DNA from: Muscardinus avellanarius
Taxonomy: Eukaryota; Chordata; Mammalia; Rodentia; Gliridae
Reading direction: 5' to 3'
Length of the DNA: 64,000 nucleotides
Assembly (NCBI GenBank): GCA_963383645.1
Contig: OY726569.1
Location: forward strand, 73,944,635-74,008,634
A model generated the notes under the pieces. The model was given only the letters and a program-made list of their open reading frames with translations, did not search any database and was not told where the DNA came from. The position numbers and the translations under genes are program-made. Every line of letters begins with the position of its first letter. The first letter of the stretch is position 1. Shown here piece after piece: positions 56,016-64,000 of the stretch.

Positions 56016-56940
56016 AGTGTGGCCATAAGATACTTATTCATGTCACAGAGAAATCAAATGACAAAATGTGTTCTTTTGAAATAAAACCATTTTAATCCTT
56101 TGTTTCTGACTCTTAGAATCTCAGCAGGTAGAAAGCTTTGGTTCAGCTTCTCACTCTGCCTGCTCGTTGGAGCCCATCATTTGACTGTGAGTTAAATTCT
56201 TAGTTCACTCTTCCTCTCTATCTTTTATCCTTTCTTCCTTTTTTGTTCATTTTGCCTTATCCGTATGAGAGATATCATTCACTTTTCCTAAAGATGATGT
56301 GCTAGTTTACTAATTATTATGTATTACAAGTAGATATTTGTAATGAGCCATGTTTCTATTCTAAGATGGTCATTAGAGTTTCTCATTCCCTCAGGAATAT
56401 TGCAAGAATCAGTTTTTCTTGGGAGAGATAAGCTAAAAGTGGGTGTAAGAATGATTCTTGTTATGAATAACTCTTGATCCAAATAACACAAATACATAAT
56501 CCCCCAGACACTTCTATTTTGGAATTCAGCTACTCTGTGTGGGCATTCACAGAGATGCCCCCTTGGGCTGGAGCCAGCACCTCTGGACATTCCTAGAGCA
56601 GTTTATCATCAGGAGATTGAGCTGGCCCATCTCTTCTAAGTACCTATTCCACCAGCTTGCTAGCAGCTGCCTTAGTCACTCCCTTTGTGTGAGGCCCTGA
56701 CTGGAGGCCCCTAGACACTGTGGATAACTGGACCAAATGGGTCATCGTTTGGGAGATAGTCAAGAGCTGATTTCCTTTGCCAAGAAATAGGGAATGTTAA
56801 AAGACCTACTTCATGCATCCTTGGTCATGCCTTCTTCTAATAGGGCACGTGTTGCCAGAAGGTTGTTCTCTGCTCTGAGTAGAGTTAGTTAACCTTCTCC
56901 AGACCCAACCCAAAGCATCGCCCTCCTTCGAGCCTGCCTG
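56016..56940. other. Non-repeat intergenic stretch
   Basis: About 0.9 kb without recognised repeats or coding features. An AATAAA near 56.08 kb is the only landmark. Confidence 0.4.
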
Positions 56941-57365
56941 CTTTCTTTTCCTCCCTCCCTCCCTCTTTCTTTCCTCCCTCCCTCTCTCCTTCCCTCTCTC
57001 CCTCCCTCTTTCCTTCCTCCCTCCCTCTTTCTCTCCCTCTCTCCCTCCCTCTTTCCTTCCTCCCTCCCTCTCTCCCTCCCTCTTTCCTTCCTCCCTCCCT
57101 CTCTCCCTCCCTCTCTCCCTCCCTCTTTCCTTCCTCCCTTCCTCTCTCCCTCCCTCCCTCTTTCCTTCCTCCCTCCCTCTCTCTCTCCCTCTCTCCCTCC
57201 CTCTTTCCTTCCTCCCTCCCTCTCTCCCTCCCTCTTTCCTTCCTCCCTCCCTCTCTCCCTCCCTCTCTCCCTCCCTCTTTCCTTCCTCCCTTCCTCTCTC
57301 CCTCCCTCCCTCTTTCCTTCCTCCCTCCCTCTCTCCCCCTCTCTCTCCTTCCTTCCTTCCTTCCT
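56941..57365. repeat. 425-bp pure pyrimidine tract with 152-bp higher-order repeat
   Basis: There is not one purine on the + strand from 56941 to 57365. Basic units are CCCT, CTTT and CTTCC. Blocks starting at 57001, 57153 and 57305 match each other at a 152-bp spacing, with roughly one mismatch over the first 100 bp compared, giving about 2.4 copies. Confidence 0.9.
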
Positions 57366-57710
57366 GAATTGAGAGTTGAACCCAGGGACATTTTACCTCT
57401 GAGTTACAACCCCCGCCCTATTTTTTATTCTTTATTTTGAAACAGGGTCTCACTAGGTTGTGGAGGACCTCACTAAATGGCCAAGCCTGGCTGTGGACCT
57501 GCGATCCTCCTGTCTCAGTCTCCCAAGTACTGGGATTACAAGCATGCATCACCACACCTGGCTTCCTGGTTTTATTTTTACTTGAAGACAGAGTCTCACT
57601 AAGTTGATAAGAGTCTACTACTTGTTGAGACTGTTCTCGAACCTCTGATCCTCCTGTCTCGGCCTCCCAAGTACTGGGATTACAAGCATGTGCCACTACA
57701 CCTGGCCCCA
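57366..57710 (-). mobile_element. Minus SINE pair
   Basis: A full copy (57366-57565) whose A-tail side is the pyrimidine tract, and a second copy lacking its tail (57566-57705). Confidence 0.75.
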
Positions 57711-58194
57711 GCCTCCATCTTTGTTATCCTTGGATTTTTTTCTCCTGACTGATGGGTGGCTTGTTGCCTTTCTGCCAACATAACCTTTAAGAACCGCTGA
57801 GTTTCGAGTCAGCGTTACTATGAGCACAGTGTGCGGTCCAGCATCTTCCTGGGTTGGAGTGGCTGCTTATATTGCACTTCTGCTTCCCAAAGATCTCCCT
57901 CCTCAGCTGCAACATGCAAGGGCCGAGTTGGGAGTCTGCCTGCTCAGTCTACCAGGGTATTTATTAAATCCTGGATGAAAACCAGAAATTTGAGCTTAGT
58001 AAGCAAAAGGGGTTGAGAGATGGGAGATTGACACGGGCAGTTTTAAAGGCTGTATATTTATTTGGCTCAGGGCTGGGGGTGCGTGGTTCATAGACTTTAT
58101 ATATCACTTTTTCCTCTACTCTCTTCAGTGCAGAGTGGGCTCATGACCTTGGTTTTGCTTCCATTGACAAGTGTGCTTTTTTGTTGGTTTGGGG
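57711..58194. other. Non-repeat intergenic stretch
   Basis: About 480 bp with nothing recognised. Confidence 0.4.
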
Positions 58195-58600
58195 TTTTTG
58201 TTTGTTTTGGCAGTGCTAGGGAGGCTCTCTACCACTGAGCCACATTCCCTGCTCTTATCTGTTTTTTTTTTTTTAATGTAGTATCGGAAATTGAACCCAG
58301 AGGCATTCTACCTCCAACCTACACCTCCAGCTCTTTTTATTGTTTTTGTTTTAAAACAGGATCTTGCTAGGTTGCTACGAGTCTTGTTACATTGCTGAGG
58401 CTGGCCTCAAACCTGCAATCCTCCTTATCTCAGCCTCCCAAGAAATGGAATTATAAGCATATGCTACCATGCTCAATTTCACCTGTTATTTTTGAGAAAG
58501 GATTTCCATAAGTTGCCCAGGCTGACTTTGAACTTGTGATTCTCCCGCCTCCAAATTGCTGGGATTGCAGGAGTGTGTCACAGCACCCAGCCAGCTGTGT
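58195..58600 (-). mobile_element. ID fragment, dimer and B1-like monomer
   Basis: An ID fragment (58195-58258), a dimer (58270-58480) and a B1/left-half-only copy (58485-58595), all on the minus strand. Confidence 0.65.
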
Positions 58601-59412
58601 GTCTCTGGCTTTATAATAACTTAAATTTTCTAGGCTCCTATAAATTGGGAGGTATGAATTGGATGTGCTGGAAGGGCTTCTGAGCTTTAGCATTCTTTAG
58701 TACCTCCCACTCCGTCTGTACTGGCATGTTCCCTTGGGTGCTGTGGACACTCATTGTACACTCATGTCCCATTGCTGGCCCTGGGAATGGATACTGCCTG
58801 GAAGGCACAGGCCTGAAGGGAGCAGGTCCCCACACCATGCCTTCCTGACCTCCTCCTAGTCGCATCTGGTGCTCCTCCTGGAGTCAAGGTGTTTTACCAG
58901 AGATGTGCTGCGTGTGATGCTAGAGAGCCCGTGTTTTCACTCAGTCCACTACTTAACCAGAGAGACAGAAGGGAATTGTTTATCTTTAGCCACTCGGCCA
59001 GTGCTATAAGGTGTATTAAGAGGCACGTGTAGAGTGGAAATGAGGCATGTGTGCCAGGTATTGTAGACGGGAGGCCACTGAGGAGAAACAAAGACTTTTT
59101 CATTTTAAGAATAAGAGAATTTGAGTATATATCATAGAATATTGAATAGAATTGGGTGCTTTAAAAGGAAAGTACTAAACCAATAAGTAAAAACATTCCC
59201 TCCTTTTCTGTGTTATTATGACTGCTGGAAAGCAAGAAACATGGCCGTCCTGACCCATGGCCATCCATCCCCGAGCTCTGGATGAGTTAATTCACGGGGA
59301 TCCTGCGTCCTGGATAACCCTGTCTTGCCTTGGACTTTGTCCTGCTCACCTTTGCCTTTGTCTGGGCATCAGCTAGACACACGTGCAAAATGTAAAGTTT
59401 CCATTCTTGTTT
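58601..59412. other. Non-repeat intergenic stretch
   Basis: About 0.8 kb with no recognised repeat or gene; open frames are short and unconserved in appearance. Confidence 0.4.
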
Positions 59413-59800
59413 TGTTTGGTTTGGTACTGGGTATTGAACCCAGGGGCATTCTACATTTGAGCTGCACTCCCAGCCCTTTTAATTTTGTAACAAGGTCTCC
59501 CTAAGTTATTGAGGGTCTCCCTGAGTTGCCTTGAGCCTATGATCCTTCTGTCTCAGCCTCACAAGTACTGGGATTGTAGTAGGCATGTACCACCAAACCT
59601 GTACCTTGGCTGAGTTTGCTTTATTTTTTTGTGGTACTGGGAATTGAACCCTGGGGCATTCTGCTTCTACCCCCAGGGTCTCACTAAGTAGCAGAGGGCC
59701 TCACTAAGTAGCTGAGGCTGGCCACGAACCGCGATCCTCCTGTCTCAGCCTCCCAAAGACCGGGATTACAAGTGTGCGCCACCACCCCTGGCTGAGTTTA
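59413..59800 (-). mobile_element. Two minus SINEs
   Basis: Copies at 59413-59600 and 59622-59795, the second with a shortened tail. Confidence 0.7.
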
Positions 59801-59949
59801 CATTCTTTAAGCTGCAGAAAGACATCTTCTTGTCTATATCCATTCCTAGTTTTTGAGTTGGGGTTCTCACCATGATGACTAACTGGCCCTGAACTCATAA
59901 TTCTCCCAAGCAACTGGGACCATAGGCACATACAACAACACTCACAGAA

Positions 59950-61020
59950 AATACATTTTCTAGACTAGTGCTAAGTTTCAGTCCCAAAGGTAGTGTATTG
60001 GCTTTTCTTTGTGTAACACAGATTTGTACCAAGTGTGCTCAACCTGGAACTCTTTTCAAAATCACTTAGATATAGACTTGAGCCCCTGGTTTCTACCAAA
60101 TTGATTTCATTTTTTTAGTTGTCATTCCAGGAAAAAAATGACCACCGAACCAAAAAGAAGGCTCAAGTACATTTCTCCACCCTCTCCTAGATGGTCTCTA
60201 ACTGTATCTAAAATTCTAACATCATCTTTCTATCCCCTGAAGCTGACAACAACCCGTCCAGCTGCGTAGTTTCTTTTACATCAAGATACGAGTGTTAAGC
60301 CCTGGAGGGTTGGTAGGCCTGAGCTGAAGCACATATGGCCTCCTCTGAGTTCTTGGATACAATGAGCAGGACTAAAATTGGCTCAGAAAAGGAACCGAAG
60401 ATGGCTTGGAGTTAGTTTTTCTTTGTAAAATGTTGCACAAGTGCAGAGCTGTTGGCTGCCGTCCCCCTCTCAAACCATCGGCAGCACTTGACCTTGGCCA
60501 AGGTTTTGCCTCATCCTCTCGGCATTTCAGCAGAGCTGCGTTGCAGCCATGGAATGCTTAACCAAAAGCACATGCTGAAGTGTGCTTTCCAAAGAGCAAG
60601 TTTTTGCAAAAGGTCTGCATAGTGTTATTTTCTCAAAACAATAGCTTTCTCTGAACCACCAACCCAGCAAATCTCTAAATGGTGATTCTTTGACTGACTT
60701 ATACAAAGTGCTCGGATTTTTATTGTTGTTAATAATACTTAATTGAATAGCTGGATGAATTTTGACAAATGTATAGGCCCGTATAACCATCAAAGGCTAG
60801 AGTTTTTATATTACATGAAACATCTATCTTGATGTACTTCTGGAAATTGGAAAGTTATTTATTCATCCGGCTGAGCAAGTTACTCTAAAAGAGTAAATCC
60901 AGGTCAATATGTGATAAAGATTTAGTGGTCTGAGTCCAAGCAGTTTTCCTATATCTAGTGGACTTGGTTATTGCAAAGCTTCATAAAGTTTGATTTTCAT
61001 AAATTAGTTTTTAAAAATGG
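59950..61020. other. Non-repeat intergenic stretch
   Basis: Just over 1 kb with no recognised repeat, gene or RNA. Confidence 0.4.
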
Positions 61021-61024
61021 GAAA

Positions 61025-62150
61025 TATGGCTAGGCATGCTGGCACATGCCTGTAATCCCAGTACTTGAGAGGTTGAGACTTGAAGATCACAGATTTGAGG
61101 TCAGCCTCAGCAACGTAGCAAGACCCTGTTTGAAAGAAAGTTTAAAAAAAGTTAGCAAAGGGCTGGGGGTGTAACTCAGAGGTAGACTGACCCTAGGTTC
61201 AATCCCCAATTACCAAAAAATAAAAAGTAATATGTGCATATACTATTGAGTTTTTAAAAACAATCTAATCAAATCTTCCCAGTCCTTTACCTCCATAAAG
61301 GTAACCATCATATTATTTGTATTGTACATCCATCAGAGAGAGAGTGAATATGGTTTGGTTTCATTTATTTATATTTATTTATTTTTGGTGGTACTGGGGT
61401 TCCTGGAAGCCCTTCTACCTCTGGGCTACACTACCAGACCTATTTTATATTTTTTCATTTGGAAACAGGGTCTCTTAAGCCAGTGCGGCTGGCTTCGAAT
61501 CTGCACGATCCTCCTGTCTCCGCCTCCCAAGCGTGGGGATTACAAGCGTGCGCCACCACGCCCGGCAGTATTTTTGTATGGTACTGGGGACTGAACCCAG
61601 GGGGCATTCTACCTCTGTACTACACCCTTTTTGTTTTTTTATTATGAAGCAGTGTCTTGCTAAGTTACTGAGGGTCTCCCTAGGTTGCTGGGGCTGGCCT
61701 CAAACCTGTGATTCTCCTGTCTCAGTCTCTCAGGTGCTGGGATTTTAGGCATGTCCCACCATGCTGGCTTCCATTAAAAAAATTTTTTTTTTAATTTAGC
61801 AGTAGCTCCTGCAACACACCGATGTGCTTTTTGTTAAAGTAATGCTTAATTGCAACCTAAAAACCCAAATTTTATGAATCCCTAGACAGACACCTTTTCC
61901 CTGTCATCCAAATTTACAAACATGAACAAGGGTTATTATCCTTAAAACATAGAGTTGACCTCAATTTTATTTATTTACTCAGATTGAACCCAGGAATATA
62001 CTACCTCCAAGATACACCTTCAGTCCTATCTTATTTTTTTATTTTTGAAACAGGGTCTCACTAGGTTGATGAGAGTCTTTCTACTCAACTACTGCCATCC
62101 TCCTGTCTCAGCCTCACAAGCACTGGGATTACAGGTGTGTCCCAGGCTTG
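61025..62150. mobile_element. SINEs, both strands
   Basis: A + copy (61025-61225), a near-consensus minus short-type copy (61383-61566), a minus copy (61575-61775) and a diverged minus copy (61975-62150). Confidence 0.75.
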
Positions 62151-62154
62151 AACT

Positions 62155-63415
62155 GTATTTTTTATGACTCGCGGGCTCAAGTGCAGAGAAAGGAGGCCCC
62201 CTTTCCCCAACCCTCTCAGTAGGAGGAAACAGCTTGCAGGGATGGCTTTCCTTGGCTCCCAGCCTTCTACTCTATTTCCTCCAGATTAGAGCTTCTAAAG
62301 ATCCAGTCCCAAGAAAGGAGTGAGGCCCTTGGTGTTCCCTCCCTCCCCCAAGACCCAGATGGGTCCCCTGGGGCTATTTTGCCCTTGGTGCCTTTTCTGC
62401 TACCTCCTTTGTCTTGCTGAAACCTAATCACCCAAGGCCCCTCGGTCATCACTGAGAATACTCTCACTGGCCTGGCAGCTTCCTTTGAGCGTCCATAGAG
62501 CGGCTGTCACTTCGGAGCTGCATCTGCTTACTGACAAGCTTGAGGACAGGATGGAGGAAGGCTTTGGGACCGTGTTCAATATGCAAGCAGTTCAGTGTTC
62601 TGGGGGTGGGCTGGCGGGAGGGTCCTTGTAGAACGGGCAGCATCTACCTAATTTCAGTCTGTGGTCTGTGCAGAGTCCCTAGTGCTGGACGGTTCCGCTG
62701 CCAGTGGCCATGCCCGAGCAGGAAAACAGAAAGAGGCAACATGTCTGGTGTGTTTTAAATAGATTCTGCTTGCTGCAGCCAATAAGCCCGCAGCTCAGAA
62801 AGTAAGTGACCCTTCCCAAGAGCTTTTTGTTGGCCAGTACTCTTGCCTACAGCCCCTGGACTGCACCCTGCCCATGTTAACAGTCCTCTCCTTGCCCTCT
62901 GCTTGGTTTCTCTTCGGGCCTTTCTGGCTCTAGTCATGGTTATAATTTTATTGGCTTTTACCCTCTGCCATTTCTTTCTCTGAAGCTGTTTCTCCTCATG
63001 CTCGGTATCTTTTCATCTCTTGGAGTCAGTCTGTGTCCACTCCACCAAGTGCAGGTCTCCCTCGCCACCCGTCTGACTCTGGAACGGCTCCTGCGTTTCC
63101 CCTTGCCCCCACTTTCCCACGGCCTGCTGGACTCAGCCCAGCTCCTCCTCGGCTTGTGTGCAGTGGGGGAGAAGGCAGGGGAGGCTGCCATTGGAGGGTT
63201 TAGACAGTGAGGCCCCGCAGTCAGTGCTGCTGCACCACCAGGGTACCCCACTGAGCACAGAGGCATGCTCCTTCCAGCAGAGCAGAGCTGAGGCTCCCGA
63301 GGACCAGTGTGGCCTCTTCCACCTACCACGGAGGCCTCCTACAAGACCCAACAGTAATTTTCAGAATATTTTAATTTTGATCTCTGGATTCCCAATAAGA
63401 AGTAATGACAAGAAG
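62155..63415. other. GC-richer non-repeat intergenic stretch
   Basis: This 1.2-kb interval is free of SINEs and has higher GC than its surroundings, but it is not CpG-dense. No splice-bounded conserved frame was recognised. By synteny it lies between EXD2 and GALNT16. Confidence 0.4.
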
Positions 63416-63419
63416 AAAG

Positions 63420-63452
<33 letters not shown>

Positions 63453-63675
63453 GTGTGTGTGTATTTTTTTTTTTTTGCAGTGTGTGGGATGGAACCCTGG
63501 GTTATTCTACCTCCAAGCTACACCCCCAGCCCTATTTTTATTCTTTATTTTGAAACAGGGTCTCAGTGAGTTGTGAAGGGCCTAAGTAACTGAGGCTGTC
63601 TGCAAACTGCGATCCTCCTTTCTCATCCTCCCAATTGCTGGGATTACAAGTGTGTGCCACCACGCCCGGCTGAAA
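63420..63675 (-). mobile_element. (TG)n and minus SINE
   Basis: (TG)n at 63421-63463 leads a minus copy (63465-63672) of the CAAAATAAAGAATAAA type, ending in CCACGCCCGGCTG. Confidence 0.8.
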
Positions 63676-64000
63676 GCTGTTATTTTTAACTTAGTAGTGG
63701 GGGATTGGCTGTGTTGATCCAGGAAATAAGTAGGGTATGGGGAGTGAATGAAGAGTATTAGAATCTACCTTGAGGTGGATCGTGGCTGGAATCCAGTGGG
63801 ATTATAGGTGAACGCCACTGCATCTGACTCCCATTAGATTACATCCCGGTCCTTCTGTCCAGTCTCAGATGTGAAGTGACAACTCAAGACTGGGAAATAG
63901 ACCTAGGATGGCAGCTGTTTCTTGGCAGCAGGTAAGCCAAAGGAGAGGGATCAGAGAAATCCATGGTGAGGCAGAGGGAAGGGGGGGTACAGAAGTCATA

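Noticed and set aside
56885..57391. 168-codon open frame on the minus strand, Arg/Glu/Gly/Lys-rich
   Set aside because: It is the translation of the pure purine strand of the pyrimidine tract. Purine-only DNA has few stop codons, and there is no start context, splice site or family similarity.
62958..63553. Open frames in the GC-richer 3' flank, possible GALNT16 5' exon
   Set aside because: No CpG island, no conserved N-terminal glycosyltransferase sequence and no splice-bounded frame; GALNT16 is expected beyond the window.

Overview
This is nuclear DNA from a rodent, carrying one complete gene: EXD2, a 3'-5' exonuclease-domain protein, on the + strand. The rodent assignment rests on the dominant repeat. 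Dozens of copies of a dimeric SINE fill the window, each with a 7SL/B1-like left half joined to an ID-like (tRNA-derived) right half. This is the B1-dID type of architecture known from squirrels, mountain beaver and dormice. I see no B2 or B4 SINEs, so mouse-like rodents are unlikely. The exact species cannot be fixed from the sequence.

Layout: 1-16.5 kb is intergenic and almost entirely SINEs, microsatellites, endogenous-retrovirus LTRs, MaLR LTRs and L1 remnants. A CpG island at about 16.79-17.45 kb holds the EXD2 promoter and an untranslated first exon with donor at 16981/16982. Intron 1 (about 15.6 kb) is again repeat-rich. Coding starts in exon 2 at 32678 and runs through eight coding exons to a TGA at 53622-53624. 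All the splice junctions I inferred are GT-AG and phase-consistent, and the joined CDS is 1869 nt (622 aa). A repeat-free 3' UTR follows, with an AATAAA at 54796. From about 54.8 to 64 kb the sequence is intergenic with fewer repeats; its most striking element is a 425-bp pure pyrimidine tract with a 152-bp higher-order period. In human, EXD2 lies between DCAF5 and GALNT16; I recognise no exon of either neighbour here.

EXD2 has an N-terminal membrane segment, a DEDDy-type exonuclease domain with intact acidic residues, a basic linker, and a C-terminal Cys/His-rich part with an HNH-like look. The product is known as a mitochondrial outer-membrane and nuclear exonuclease acting in DNA-end resection and RNA turnover.

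I found no undescribed gene system. The more interesting material is the repeat biology (SINE sublineages, a SINE tail that lost its anticodon-arm segment, repeated use of the same insertion site, inverted SINE pairs inside introns), the pyrimidine tract, and two upstream ORFs in the EXD2 leader. SINE boundaries are read by eye and are good to about 5-20 bases.
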